Positions 24,685-34,075 of a DNA stretch of 64,000 bases are shown piece after piece. The stretch's first letter is position 1. Every line of letters starts with the position of its first letter. Origin of the DNA: Bog-756 sp963777665 (GTDB taxonomy: Bacteria > Actinomycetota > Acidimicrobiia > Acidimicrobiales > RAAP-2); NCBI GenBank assembly GCA_963777665.1, contig CAVZRJ010000001.1, forward strand, positions 930,001 to 994,000, read 5' to 3'. A program made the position numbers and the translations under genes. Under the pieces are notes generated by a model. The model did not search any database. It was not told where the DNA came from and worked only from the letters and a program-made list of their open reading frames with translations.

Positions 24685-26313
24685 TCACGTTGACGCGTCT
24701 GCGACGGCCTTCGTCGCGGGTGCGGGTCGATCGTGTGGAAGCTCCCTGGTGAAGCCCAGAGATATGAGTGCAAGGAACGCGGCGGCCAGGAGCCCGGCCT
24801 TGAGCGAGCGGAGCTGGGCCGACTCGTAGTCGTCAACCAACGCTGTTGTGGTTGCACTGTCGAGCCCCGCCTTCTGTGCTGCAGCCTCGACTTCGGTAGA
24901 CGAAACGAAGTTGGTGTTGGAACCGGCTGCCACTCCCACCTGTGCCGACACTTCGGCGCTGATGCGCGAATCATGCTCGACAGTGGAGATGAAGGTGCTG
25001 GTCAGGCCCATCAGGACAATGGCCCCGATGAGGGCCACTCCGAGCGATGAGCCGAGTTGCTGTCCCGTGTACTGAAGTCCGCCAGCTTCGCTTCGTCCCG
25101 ACTCGTCGACCGATGACTGGACGACGTTACCCAGTTGGGAAACCATGAGGCCCATACCGATGCCGAGCACACCCATGCCGATGGCGAACCCGGCGTCAGC
25201 AAGGGTGGGCTTGATGGTTGAAAGCAGGATGAGCGCACCTGCGATCGTCATGAACAGTCCACTCCGAACGATGGTCCGCACGGGGAACCGATTTGACAAT
25301 CTTGATCCGAGTGCAGCAGTCACGAACATCGTGATCGAGACGGGCAACATCTTGATCCCGGTTTGAAGAGCGTCGAGTCCGAGCACGAGCTGGAGGTAGA
25401 GCGGAACGACGAAGAAGATGCCCATCAGGATCAGGTTCTGGCTGAACAGCCCGATCAACCCCGATCTGACCGGCGGGATGCGGGCAAGTGACAGATGAAC
25501 CAGTGGGTCGAGGTTCGCCATTTCGCGGTGCCGCTGCCAGGCCACGAATCCCCAGATCAGAACCCCACCGGCTGCAATAACGAAGACCGTGAGCGAGAAC
25601 CCGAAGATCGTGATCGGAGAGTTCTTGGGCTTGAGCCACCCCCAGGTACTGGACTGGAGGACACCGAACACGAACACTCCGAGACCTGTTGCCGAAAGCA
25701 CCGAGCCGACCACATCGAGTTTCGGGGTGGGATCGGGACGAGGAGCGTCCCCAACCCTGGGGGTCATCGCCAGGATGAAGGCCACGATGATCACCTCACC
25801 GACAAAGACGATCCGCCACGTCACCTCGGTGGTCGCCCAGCCGCCCAGGATCGGTCCGACCGCGATTCCTGCCCCTGCGACGCCACCGATGATCGCATAG
25901 GCGACCTTGCGGCGGGGACCCTCGAAGTTGCCGGCGATGAGGGCGGCGAGTGCGGGAAGGACCAGGGCGGCACCTATGCCTTCGAGTAGCGACCACCCGA
26001 GCGCGAGAACCGCCACCGATTGTGACGCTGCGGTCAGCGCCGAGCCACAGGCGTAAATGATCAGGCCGATCACGAACGCCCTGCGTCGGCCGATGATGTC
26101 GCCGATCTTGGCCCCAGTGAGGATCAGCATTGCCATCACCAAGCAGTAGAGGGTGATGACTGCCTGAATCGTGGTCACCGTGGTGTGGAAGTCCTTGACC
26201 AGTGCGCTGATGGAGACGTTCATGACGGACTGGTCGAGCACCATGAGGAACTGCGCCGTTGCCAGGGCGACAAGCGCCAGCCAGCCCTTGTTCGATGTCG
26301 CTTCGTTGTTCAC
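24685..26313 (-). CDS. DHA2-family MFS multidrug exporter
   Basis: 542 residues with about 14 hydrophobic helices. TM1 starts FLMVLDQSVMNVSISAL (motif D1-like), with GAKIGDIIGRRRAF as motif A after TM2 and a motif C-like GGVAGAGIAVGPILGG in TM5, characteristic of EmrB/QacA exporters driven by proton motive force. The codon usage is visibly less GC-biased than in flanking genes (many A/T third positions), pointing to acquisition from elsewhere. No regulator gene is adjacent on this strand. Confidence 0.9.
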   Translation of the reverse strand: MNNEATSNKGWLALVALATAQFLMVLDQSVMNVSISALVKDFHTTVTTIQAVITLYCLVMAMLILTGAKIGDIIGRRRAFVIGLIIYACGSALTAASQSVAVLALGWSLLEGIGAALVLPALAALIAGNFEGPRRKVAYAIIGGVAGAGIAVGPILGGWATTEVTWRIVFVGEVIIVAFILAMTPRVGDAPRPDPTPKLDVVGSVLSATGLGVFVFGVLQSSTWGWLKPKNSPITIFGFSLTVFVIAAGGVLIWGFVAWQRHREMANLDPLVHLSLARIPPVRSGLIGLFSQNLILMGIFFVVPLYLQLVLGLDALQTGIKMLPVSITMFVTAALGSRLSNRFPVRTIVRSGLFMTIAGALILLSTIKPTLADAGFAIGMGVLGIGMGLMVSQLGNVVQSSVDESGRSEAGGLQYTGQQLGSSLGVALIGAIVLMGLTSTFISTVEHDSRISAEVSAQVGVAAGSNTNFVSSTEVEAAAQKAGLDSATTTALVDDYESAQLRSLKAGLLAAAFLALISLGFTRELPHDRPAPATKAVADAST

Positions 26314-26706
26314 ATTCTCCCCGCTTGCAGACTGGAACCCACCGGGCGTGCCCCCGACGGGTCACGTAGGTCTATCTCACCTCAGGCCCCTTCGGCGGGC
26401 CCCGGCCGCCCGGACCGAATCGGTTCCGAATAGGACTCGTCGTCCCTCTTCGATGACCCTGATCGGGTCACCTCCCACGCCACTGTGTCGGCCGAGAGTG
26501 GCATCCCCTTCGCGTCCGATTCCACGCTCAGGTCCAACTCGCCACCACTTCGCTCCCCCGCCGCCCAGCATGCGATCGTGGCGGAGAGCGCCTCAGGACG
26601 GCTGAGGGACCGAACAGTCGCGCCAGCCATGCCGTTGAGCAGGAAGGATGCCTGCCCGGCGTCCCCGACGGTAAAGATCCACCCTGAGCGTACCGATAGT
26701 TCCTCC
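26314..26706. other. Intergenic region with ambiguous coding potential
   Basis: Between the exporter and the cyclase. Both strands stay open. The plus-strand frame would extend the cyclase to GTG 26485 with a Ser/Pro/Arg-rich leader. The minus-strand frame (stop at 26382) reads a protein-like stretch (WIFTVGDAGQASFLLNGMAG and GGELDLSVES), but no convincing ribosome site or start is seen. I cannot decide whether a small gene is present. Confidence 0.35.
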
Positions 26707-28197
26707 GTGAGGTTTGATCTGGCACACCCCACCCAGCGGCAGCTGCGCGACGGTGTGATCTGTGGGTTGATCGCGGAGTCGATCATGATCCCGGTTCTGC
26801 TCAGCGTGACCTTCGTGGACCACCACGCGGTCCGGTGGAGCTACGTGTTCGCTGCGATGGCCTGCATCTTCGTGTCCGTCGTCTACCTCGCCATGTTCGT
26901 GGCGATCACCAGGGGTCGCTCGAGCGTCGAGTCCCTCGCCAACGTCTGGTTCGTCATCGTCTGCCTGGCCCTCGCCGGCCTCGCCTGTATCGAGCTGGCC
27001 ACTGCGACCCGCACCGGTCTCTACACGCCGGCCATGCTGGTCGGGGTCATCTTCGTCTGCATCGTCGGCGACCGCCGGATGCAGGTCATCGTCGACGTCT
27101 ACGCGCTGGCGCTCATCGGCCTGATCGGCTGGATCGAAGGCCTGCGCGGTGCCGACTTTGCCATCTCGTTGGTCATCTACACGTCGACCATCGCGGTGAT
27201 CACGTTCATCTGCGCCCGCACCGTCGGGTCCCTCACCGGACAGGTCAACTTCAGCCAGGCCATCGACACGCTCAACGAGACCTTCGACGACTTCGCGTTC
27301 GAGGGCGCGCGCCCGGGGTCCGACACCGTGTCGGAGATCTTCCGGCGCGGCCTCCCCCAGGTCACCCAGATCCTGCCTGCGGTCCGGGTCGCCGTCTTCA
27401 CCCGCAACAGCTCGCTCGAACGCTTCACCCTGGTCGCCACCTGGCCCGACGAGATCACCGAGTGCTCCGACCTCGCCTACCTTCCCGCGCTCACCCGTGC
27501 TCTCGTTGCGAACGCGGTCGACCTCGACCCCAGCTACTGCGTGATCCCGGTCGGGTATGCCCCCGACGGTGAGCTGGTGATGGTCATCGAGCGGAGCCCC
27601 TCGGACAACCGGACCGACCAGCGGGCCGCCGAGGCCGCCGAGCTCCTGGCCTCAGCCTTCCTCCGGGTGACCAGCCGGGCCAACTTCGTCAACGGACTCC
27701 ATGCAGAGAGCAGGACCGATCCGCTCACCGGTCTCGCCAACCGCCGGAGCCTTTTCGAGCGCATCGAGATCGAGATGGCGCACGCCCTGCGCTCGGAGTC
27801 GCCTCTGAGCGTGGCCATGATCGACCTCGACCACTTCAAGGCCTACAACGACCGGTACGGGCATGTGGCAGGCGACACAGTGCTCCGCTCGATCGCCGCG
27901 GTGATGGTCTCCAACATCCGGGGCCAGGACATGGTGGCCCGGTACGGCGGTGAGGAGTTCTGCCTCGTGATGCCCGACACCGATCTGGTGGGCGGTCACC
28001 ATCTGCTCGACAAACTCCGTGAGGGCGGCCGCGAGTCGAGGTCCGACTTCGGGGTGACCCTCTCGGCCGGCCTGACCAGCTGGGACGGCATCGAGGACCC
28101 GACCTCCTTCATCGAGCGCGCCGACCAGGCGCTCTACCGGGCCAAGGAGTCGGGCCGCAACCGGGTGGTCTCGATCGAGTCCATCACCGAGTTCTAG
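26707..28197 (+). CDS. Membrane-anchored diguanylate cyclase (GGDEF)
   Basis: About 496 residues if translation starts at GTG 26707, just before RFDLAHPTQRQLRDG and the first helix; earlier in-frame starts at 26485 or 26629 are possible. Five to six hydrophobic helices (residues ~20-180) lead to a GAF-like cytosolic region and a C-terminal GGDEF domain with DPLTGLANRRSLFERI, DLDHFKAYNDRYGH and RYGGEEF, preceded by the inhibitory RxxD (RGQD). All catalytic elements are intact, so it should make c-di-GMP in response to a membrane or small-molecule signal. Confidence 0.88.
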   Translation: MRFDLAHPTQRQLRDGVICGLIAESIMIPVLLSVTFVDHHAVRWSYVFAAMACIFVSVVYLAMFVAITRGRSSVESLANVWFVIVCLALAGLACIELATATRTGLYTPAMLVGVIFVCIVGDRRMQVIVDVYALALIGLIGWIEGLRGADFAISLVIYTSTIAVITFICARTVGSLTGQVNFSQAIDTLNETFDDFAFEGARPGSDTVSEIFRRGLPQVTQILPAVRVAVFTRNSSLERFTLVATWPDEITECSDLAYLPALTRALVANAVDLDPSYCVIPVGYAPDGELVMVIERSPSDNRTDQRAAEAAELLASAFLRVTSRANFVNGLHAESRTDPLTGLANRRSLFERIEIEMAHALRSESPLSVAMIDLDHFKAYNDRYGHVAGDTVLRSIAAVMVSNIRGQDMVARYGGEEFCLVMPDTDLVGGHHLLDKLREGGRESRSDFGVTLSAGLTSWDGIEDPTSFIERADQALYRAKESGRNRVVSIESITEF

Positions 28198-28430
28198 CGC
28201 TGCTCTTCAGACGACCTCTCCGCGGGCCGGGCACGGCGCGCAGCCGCCCGATCGACGGTGCCCTCGTCGGACCGCCGCATGATCAGGTAGACGTTGTCGT
28301 CGACGACGAAAGACGTCGCAAGGTGGTATCCCCCCGCGTCGAGTTCGTCGAGCTCGTTCTGCAGCTCGACGCGCCGTTCGGCGACGACCAGCCGACCCCC
28401 GTGAACACGGAGCACCCGGTGGGTGCTCAC
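28194..28430 (-). CDS. Small DUF4177-like protein
   Basis: 78 residues, GTG start overlapping the stop of the PIG-L gene by four bases, so the two are translated together. The core RVELQNELDELDAGGYHLATSFVVDDNVYLIMRR matches the pattern of DUF4177-type small proteins (Leu-x-x-Leu...Gly-Tyr/Trp-x-Leu...hydrophobic strand ending in Arg). The tail is Arg/Ala-rich. Function unknown. Confidence 0.6.
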   Translation of the reverse strand: MSTHRVLRVHGGRLVVAERRVELQNELDELDAGGYHLATSFVVDDNVYLIMRRSDEGTVDRAAARRARPAERSSEEQR

Positions 28431-29290
28431 CGTGTACGCAACGGCTCGGCGACCACGCCCCCGGCCAGGGTGCCCCGCTCCGGGTCGACGAGCAGCCCTG
28501 CCTCGCGCCGCCCGTTGCCGAGACCCGTCGGTTCAGGGCGGACCCGGATGTACCACTCCTGACCCCAGACCCTCGAGAAGACGTCCTCCGGCATCGAGAG
28601 GAAGATGCTGTCCTCGCCGATCTGGCTCGCGTGGGCCCGCATCGCGGCGCGCTTGGTCGCCAGGTGGGCCGTCACGTCGACCTCGGTGGTGATCCGTTCG
28701 CTCGGCTCGCCCATGGTGTCCGCTCCCTCCATCTGCTCCTGGTTCTGCTCGGACGGGGCCCATCCCGAGTCCGACACCAGGGTACGCAGGCTCTGCATGA
28801 AGCCGCGATCGACCGTGGCGAGGTAGACGACCGGAGCTCCCGCGAGCGCTGCCGCACGCATGCCGACGGTGTGGACCTGGACATGATCCGGATGGCCGTA
28901 CCCGCCGTGCTCGTCGTAGGTCACCAAGACGTCCGAGCCTTCGTCGGTGAGGATGCCGGCCAACCGGGTGGCCGCCTCCTCCACGTCGGCAGTGGCGAAG
29001 CAGCCCGTGCGCAGACTGCTCGGCTCACCCTCCATCCCCGAGTCCTCATAGCCGAGCAGCCGCTGCCGGTCGACCCCGAGCAGCGTTGCGGCCTCGGTCA
29101 ACTCGGCAGCGCGGCGCTCAGCCAGCGTCTCCCCCGGGCGCAACAGGCCGTCCGGGACCTCGCCGAGCTCGCCCCCGGTGGCGGTGACCAGCACCACCCG
29201 GTGGCCCTGGTCGGCCATAGCCGCCATGGTGCCGCCGGTAGCGATCGCCTCGTCGTCGGGGTGGGCGTGGAAGAAGGTGACCGTGGCCAT
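28427..29290 (-). CDS. PIG-L family N-deacetylase (MshB/Mca-like)
   Basis: 287 residues from ATG 29290, placed directly before the first strand (ATVTFFHAHPDDEA). The zinc site is HPDDE plus YGHPDH, and the general PIG-L/LmbE fold is complete (TATGGELGEVPDG, LGYEDSGM). Relatives remove acetyl from GlcNAc-inositol (MshB) or cleave mycothiol conjugates (Mca). A clearer Mca is at 37785, so this copy might act in mycothiol synthesis or on another GlcNAc compound. The frame is open further upstream, but only as an Arg/Ser-rich reading across the DedA region. Confidence 0.85.
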   Translation of the reverse strand: MATVTFFHAHPDDEAIATGGTMAAMADQGHRVVLVTATGGELGEVPDGLLRPGETLAERRAAELTEAATLLGVDRQRLLGYEDSGMEGEPSSLRTGCFATADVEEAATRLAGILTDEGSDVLVTYDEHGGYGHPDHVQVHTVGMRAAALAGAPVVYLATVDRGFMQSLRTLVSDSGWAPSEQNQEQMEGADTMGEPSERITTEVDVTAHLATKRAAMRAHASQIGEDSIFLSMPEDVFSRVWGQEWYIRVRPEPTGLGNGRREAGLLVDPERGTLAGGVVAEPLRTR

Positions 29291-29372
29291 GGTCCGGGAC
29301 CCTACCGGGAGCGAGCCCCCTGCCGGACCGGGTCCCCGGCCGGCCTGCCGGCCGCTCCGTCCGGCCGGCGGC

Positions 29373-30008
29373 TCAGCGTCGCTCCTCGCGCAAGACCCGC
29401 ACCCGGTGGAGGAACAACAGGAGGACAGCGATGACCGCCAGCGCTGCCACCACGTACCCGACATCGCTGAACGACCGCTGCACGTGGTTGTAGCTCGAGC
29501 CCAGCGAATAGCCCAGGCTTGCGAGCGCGGTGCACCAGATGGCGCACCCGATGACGGTGAAGATGACGAACTTGGCGATCGCCATCTCCGCGAGCCCGGC
29601 GGCGAAGGACACGAAGGAGCGGAGCAACGGGATGAAACGCCCGAAGAGCACCAGCGGTTCGCCGTGTCGGTCGAACCAGGCCTCCGCCCGGTCGAGGTCC
29701 GTGTGCGTGAGCAGCACGTACCGTCCGAAGCGGTCCACCAGGGGGCGGCCGCCGTAGAACCCGATGAGATACCCGGCCAGCGACCCGAGGACCTCCCCGA
29801 GCACGGCGAGCAGGATCACGGCGGCCAACGACACGTGGAACACCTGCGGCGCGGTCTGGCCGTTCGAGAGCAGCATGTGGACCTTGCCGCTGGCGAGGGC
29901 CCCACCGCCGATGATGGCGAGCTCCGAACCGACCGGCAGACCCATCGACGAGATGAAGGTCAGCGCGAACACCGCGAAGTAGCTGTAGTGGTAGAGGAAG
30001 TTCTCCAT
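29373..30008 (-). CDS. DedA family membrane protein
   Basis: 211 residues, ATG start. Helices carry the family features: ISSMGLPVGSELAIIGGGAL near the N-terminus, GSLAGYLIGFYGG, then FDRHGEPLVLFGRFIPLLRSFVSFAAGL, which holds the conserved Arg and Pro of the re-entrant segment, and a final helix with an Arg-rich end. DedA proteins move or scramble undecaprenyl phosphate or phospholipids and support envelope integrity. Confidence 0.9.
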   Translation of the reverse strand: MENFLYHYSYFAVFALTFISSMGLPVGSELAIIGGGALASGKVHMLLSNGQTAPQVFHVSLAAVILLAVLGEVLGSLAGYLIGFYGGRPLVDRFGRYVLLTHTDLDRAEAWFDRHGEPLVLFGRFIPLLRSFVSFAAGLAEMAIAKFVIFTVIGCAIWCTALASLGYSLGSSYNHVQRSFSDVGYVVAALAVIAVLLLFLHRVRVLREERR

Positions 30009-30102
30009 GGCTCCAACTGTCTAGTCGCTGGCCGCCGGCCCGTCGCGGCACCCGAGCTCCGATTCGACCCCGTCGCGGTGGAGGTGGGCTACCGTCACCC
30101 GG

Positions 30103-31008
30103 GTGAGCACGGACGCGTACCGGGGAGGGATCTCCCCGATCCGCTGCACCACCGCGGACGGACTGGCCGTCGCCGCCTACGACTTCGGGGGCGGCGGGCC
30201 CGACCTCCTCCTCGTCCACGCCACCGGCCTCTGCGCCGCGCCCTTCCTCCCGCTGGCCCGGTCGCTCGGGTCCGACGTCCACTGTTCGGCGCTCGACCTC
30301 CGGGCCCACGGGCGCTCCGAACGCCCGGCGGACGGGAACCTGGACTGGGCAGGATTCACTCTCGACGTGCTCGCTGCGATCGACGGGCTCGGGCTCGACC
30401 GGCCGGCCGGCATCGGCCACTCGTGCGGAGGCGCCGCCCTGCTCCTGGCCGAGCAGGCCCGGCCGGGCACGTTCCGCTCCCTCTACCTCTTCGAGCCGGT
30501 GGTGATCCCCGGCGACCCGTCCGTGTTCGGGCCTGGCGAGAACCCGATGTCCTCCGCGGCCCGCCGGCGCCGCGAGACCTTCCCTTCGGCCGAGGACGCC
30601 TTCGTGACCTTCTCCTCCAAGCCACCCCTCGACGTGCTCGACCCCGAGGCGCTGTGCCTGTACGTCGAGCACGGGTTCGAGCCCGTCCCCGTCGACGAGG
30701 GCGGCGACGGGTCCGCAGTCCGGCTCCGGTGCCGTCGCGACGACGAGGCGGAGACGTTCGCACGTGCCGCCTTCAATGGCGCGTTCACCCACCTCGCGGA
30801 GGTCCGGTGCCCGGTGACCCTGGCATACGGCGAGGAGACCGACGCATTCGGCCGGCCGCTCATGGACGCGCTCGCGGCCGCACTCCCCGACGCCACGACG
30901 GAGAGCTTCCCCGGCCTCGGCCACTTCGGGCCCCTCGAGCAGCCGGGACCTGTTGCCGCCGCGGTGCGCCGCTCGCTCGAGTCCGCCGACGGCACACCCT
31001 CGTCGTAG
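30103..31008 (+). CDS. Alpha/beta fold hydrolase
   Basis: 301 residues, GTG start. Motifs are HATGLCAAPFLPLAR (oxyanion strand), LDLRAHGRSERP, nucleophile elbow GIGHSCGGAA, acid region AYGEETDAFG and the C-terminal GLGHFGPLEQP histidine. Substrate unknown. It begins a plus-strand run of hydrolase, nuclease and phosphatase genes with gaps of 0-63 bases, so cotranscription is likely. Confidence 0.87.
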   Translation: MSTDAYRGGISPIRCTTADGLAVAAYDFGGGGPDLLLVHATGLCAAPFLPLARSLGSDVHCSALDLRAHGRSERPADGNLDWAGFTLDVLAAIDGLGLDRPAGIGHSCGGAALLLAEQARPGTFRSLYLFEPVVIPGDPSVFGPGENPMSSAARRRRETFPSAEDAFVTFSSKPPLDVLDPEALCLYVEHGFEPVPVDEGGDGSAVRLRCRRDDEAETFARAAFNGAFTHLAEVRCPVTLAYGEETDAFGRPLMDALAAALPDATTESFPGLGHFGPLEQPGPVAAAVRRSLESADGTPSS

Positions 31009-31017
31009 TCTCCCGAC

Positions 31018-31839
31018 GTGCCCTTCGAACCGCCCCGGTCGCTGTCGCCCTCGAAGGTGAGCTCGTTCCGCAACTGCGCCCTGGCCTTCCGGTTCACCGC
31101 GATCGAACGTCTGCCCGACCCGGCCACGGTGTGGACGGTCAGGGGCACCCTCGTTCACACCGTCCTCGAGCGGCTCTTCTGGAACCACCCGCCGGGCCAG
31201 CGGAGCCCGCAGGCGGCCACTGCCGCCCTCGACGAAGCCTGGGCCGCACTACAGGTCGACCCCGACTACCGCTCCCTCGGGCTCACCGATGAGGAGGCGG
31301 GTGCGTTCCGGGCGGAGGCCGAGCAGCTGGTGGCCAACTACTTCCTGCTCGAGGACCCCAACGCGGTCACCCCGGTGGGCGTCGAGCTCACCCTCGAGGC
31401 GCGTGTGGACGGGATGCGCCTCCGGGGGATCCTCGACCGCCTCGACCGCACCCCGGACGGAGAGCTGATGGTCATCGACTACAAGACCGGACGAGCTCCC
31501 TCCGTGGCCTATGAACAGTCCGGGCTGGCCGGCGTCCAGCTCTACGCCCTCCTGTGCCAGGAGGTGCTAGGCCAGCGCCCGACCCAGGTCAAGCTGCTCC
31601 ACCTGAAGGAACCCACCGCCATCACGACGACCCCCTCCGAACAGGGGCTGCGGGGTCAACGGGCCAAGACCCTTGCGGTCTGGTCGGCAATCGAGCGGGC
31701 CTGCCAGAACGAGGATTTCCGGCCACGCACATCCCCGCTCTGCCGGTTCTGCCGCTTCCAGGACTACTGCCCGGCGTTCGGTGGCGACCCGTCGCTCGCC
31801 GCGGCTGCCCTCGGTGCCGGCGCGGCGGGTGCCGGGTGA
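31018..31839 (+). CDS. RecB/Cas4-like PD-(D/E)XK nuclease with Fe-S cysteines
   Basis: 273 residues. LSPSKVSSFRNCALAFRF at the start supplies the first Cys and the RecB-family opening. GTLVHTVLERLF and GILDRLD lead to the nuclease motif VIDYKTGRAP (D...x-Lys). The end CRFCRFQDYC completes a four-Cys set typical of the [4Fe-4S]-bound AddB/Cas4 nucleases. No helicase partner and no CRISPR array is in the window, so it is probably a stand-alone RecB-family exonuclease of actinobacteria used in repair. Confidence 0.88.
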   Translation: MPFEPPRSLSPSKVSSFRNCALAFRFTAIERLPDPATVWTVRGTLVHTVLERLFWNHPPGQRSPQAATAALDEAWAALQVDPDYRSLGLTDEEAGAFRAEAEQLVANYFLLEDPNAVTPVGVELTLEARVDGMRLRGILDRLDRTPDGELMVIDYKTGRAPSVAYEQSGLAGVQLYALLCQEVLGQRPTQVKLLHLKEPTAITTTPSEQGLRGQRAKTLAVWSAIERACQNEDFRPRTSPLCRFCRFQDYCPAFGGDPSLAAAALGAGAAGAG

Positions 31840-32408
31840 TCGACGACGGCTCGCCGGGCACCGCTCCGGGGACCGGGGTCGTCGGGCTGGCCCACGCCCT
31901 CGACGAGCGCGTCGACCGGTGGTTCGAGCCGCTCCGTGGTCGACCGGCCTGGGATGCCGCGGCCAAAGCGATCACCGGACTCGGGGACCGCGGCGTGCTG
32001 TGGAGCGGGGTCGCCGCCTGGCGCGGACGCCGGTCCGGACCGGCGCGGGCGAAGGCGGTCCGCTCCCTCGCCATCGCCGGCGTCTCCTCGAGCGTGGTCA
32101 ACGCCGGGATCAAGGCGGCCGTCGGGCGCTCCCGCCCCGACCGCTCGGACCTCCGCATCTCGAACAGCGGGGTGCCGGTACGCGAGCCCACGACCAGCAG
32201 CTTCCCGAGCGGGCACACCCTGGCCGCCTTCTGCGCGGCCACTGTCCTGGCCGAGCCGGGAGACCTGCCCGGGAACGCCTTCCTGCTGGCCAGCGCCGTC
32301 GTGATCGGGGCGTCCCGCATCCACCTGCGGGCCCACCACGCCTCCGACGTCGTCGGCGGTGCGGTGATCGGCGTCCTCCTCGGCCTGGCCGGTCGCCGGC
32401 TGCGCTGA
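31836..32408 (+). CDS. PAP2 superfamily membrane phosphatase
   Basis: 190 residues from GTG 31836, overlapping the nuclease stop by four bases. The three phosphatase motifs are present: KAAVGRSRPDRSD, PSGHT and SRIHLRAHHASD. Hydrophobic helices flank them. Enzymes of this type dephosphorylate undecaprenyl pyrophosphate or phosphatidate outside the membrane. Linkage to envelope lipid recycling fits with the DedA gene nearby. Confidence 0.88.
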   Translation: MIDDGSPGTAPGTGVVGLAHALDERVDRWFEPLRGRPAWDAAAKAITGLGDRGVLWSGVAAWRGRRSGPARAKAVRSLAIAGVSSSVVNAGIKAAVGRSRPDRSDLRISNSGVPVREPTTSSFPSGHTLAAFCAATVLAEPGDLPGNAFLLASAVVIGASRIHLRAHHASDVVGGAVIGVLLGLAGRRLR

Positions 32409-32471
32409 CCCGGGGCCGCGGACGCCGCGGAGCAATGGAATGGAACCGGCCCCGGTAGGGTTGCCACCCAT

Positions 32472-33080
32472 ATGAGTGCACCGCACAAATTCTCCGTGAC
32501 CTGGGACTACCGGTGTCCCTTTGCCCGCAACGGACACGAGCACATCCTCGACGGCCTCGAAGCCGGCGCCGGGTGGGACGTGACGTTCGTCCCGTACTTC
32601 CTCAACCAGACCCACGTACCCGAGGGTGGGACGCCCGCCTGGGTGGATCCCGCCCATCAGCCGGACCTGCTCTCGCTGGCCGCCGGAATCGTGGTGCGCG
32701 ACCGCTTCCCCGAGCACTTCAGGTCCGTTCACCGTTCGCTGTTCACCGCTCGTCACGACGAGGGCGGCGACCTGCGCGACCGGGCGGTCGTGGCCGCAGC
32801 GCTGACGAGAGGCGGGGTGGACGCGGACGCCGTATTGGCAGAGGTCGACTCCGGATGGCCCGCCAAGGTCGCCCGGGAGGAGCACGAGCAGGTCGTGGAT
32901 GAGCTCGACGTCTTCGGGGTGCCCACCTTCATCGCCGGCGGGGACGCTGTCTTCGTCCGCCTGATGAACCGCCCGGACGGTGACGGCGACCTCGCCCGTG
33001 CGACGATCGAGCAGATCCTCGGGCTCCTCACCGATCACCCGGAGCTCAACGAGTTCAAGCACACCCGCCTCGCCCGCTGA
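32472..33080 (+). CDS. DsbA-like thioredoxin-fold protein with a single active-site Cys
   Basis: 202 residues, ATG start. The DsbA insertion fold is clear (SVTWDYRCPFARNGHEH at the start, cis-Pro loop DVFGVPTFI near residue 148). The active-site motif reads CPFA, so the second Cys of CxxC is missing, as in FrnE-like or isomerase-type (HCCA isomerase) members. It could be a thiol-dependent isomerase or transferase using mycothiol instead of a disulphide oxidase. No signal peptide, so cytoplasmic. Confidence 0.82.
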   Translation: MSAPHKFSVTWDYRCPFARNGHEHILDGLEAGAGWDVTFVPYFLNQTHVPEGGTPAWVDPAHQPDLLSLAAGIVVRDRFPEHFRSVHRSLFTARHDEGGDLRDRAVVAAALTRGGVDADAVLAEVDSGWPAKVAREEHEQVVDELDVFGVPTFIAGGDAVFVRLMNRPDGDGDLARATIEQILGLLTDHPELNEFKHTRLAR

Positions 33081-33119
33081 GCCACCGTCGAGGGTGGGCC
33101 CCGCGGCGCGATCGGTCGC

Positions 33120-34022
33120 TCAGCCGGACAGTGAGGCCAGGACCTCGATCGTGGAGCGGACCTCGGCAGTGGTGCCGAAGGGCGCTGCGCAGAAGTCGGT
33201 GACGCCGAGCTCGACGAACCGGCTGATCCGGTCACGCACCTCGGGCACCGTTCCGACGATAGCGACGTCGGCAGGCCCCGGGGCCCCTTCACGGTCGAGC
33301 ATCGCCCGGTACGAGGGCAGGCTCCCGTACACGACGTAGCGCTCGGCGGCCCCGGCACGGGCCGATGCAGCGTCGTCGGTCACGCAGACCGGCAGTCCGA
33401 CCGCGACCTGTGGGAGAGGGCGGCCGGCGTCGGCAGCCGCAGCCCGGATGGTGGGAATGATGTGCCGCTCGAGGGTGGCCGGCCCGGTCATCCAGGTGAT
33501 GGTCCCGGCTGCCACGCGACCGGCCAGCTCGAGCATGGTCGGCCCGAGGGCGGCCACCAGCACCGGCGGCGCGGGCGCATCGATCCCGAGCGGGCCGAAC
33601 GTCGACGCCGCAAGCACGTCTCCGGTGAAACTGACCGACTCCCCGGCCAGCAGGGGCAAGAGGATGGAGAGGTACTCACGCATGTGTCGGGCCGGATGCT
33701 CGAAGGACTGGCCGAAGACCTGCTCGATGACCACCTGGTGTGAGAGCCCGATGCCGAGGATGAACCGGCCCCCGCAGGCCGCCTGCACGGTGAGGGCCTG
33801 ACCGGCGAGCATCACCGGGTGGCGTGGGTAGACCGGCACCACCGCGGAGCCGAGGGTGATGTCCGGCACCTCCCGACCGACGGCGGCCAGGACGGTGAGC
33901 GCGTCGTAGGCGAAGATCTGGCTCGCCCAGGCCGCCTCGATACCGGCGGCGTCCAGGGCGGCGACCTGTGCGATCATCTCGTCGAAGGGCCGCTCTGTGT
34001 CGAACATCACGCCAATGCGCAC
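33120..34022 (-). CDS. LLM class F420-dependent oxidoreductase
   Basis: 300 residues. The luciferase-like TIM-barrel pattern is MIAQVAALDAAGIEAAWASQIF, then LGSAVVPVYPRHPVMLAGQALTVQ and FILGIGLSHQ, characteristic of the F420-using branch (coenzyme F420 rather than FMN). It likely reduces or oxidises a small organic substrate. It is divergent from purE with about 50 bases between. Confidence 0.87.
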   Translation of the reverse strand: MRIGVMFDTERPFDEMIAQVAALDAAGIEAAWASQIFAYDALTVLAAVGREVPDITLGSAVVPVYPRHPVMLAGQALTVQAACGGRFILGIGLSHQVVIEQVFGQSFEHPARHMREYLSILLPLLAGESVSFTGDVLAASTFGPLGIDAPAPPVLVAALGPTMLELAGRVAAGTITWMTGPATLERHIIPTIRAAAADAGRPLPQVAVGLPVCVTDDAASARAGAAERYVVYGSLPSYRAMLDREGAPGPADVAIVGTVPEVRDRISRFVELGVTDFCAAPFGTTAEVRSTIEVLASLSG

Positions 34023-34075
34023 GGTACCTCGCTCTCCGACGTGCCCGACGGCCGCGGTTCAGGCAGAATACCCGC

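Noticed and set aside
31018..31839. Cas4 of a CRISPR-Cas locus
   Set aside because: The Fe-S nuclease is alone; no cas genes and no repeat-spacer array in the window.
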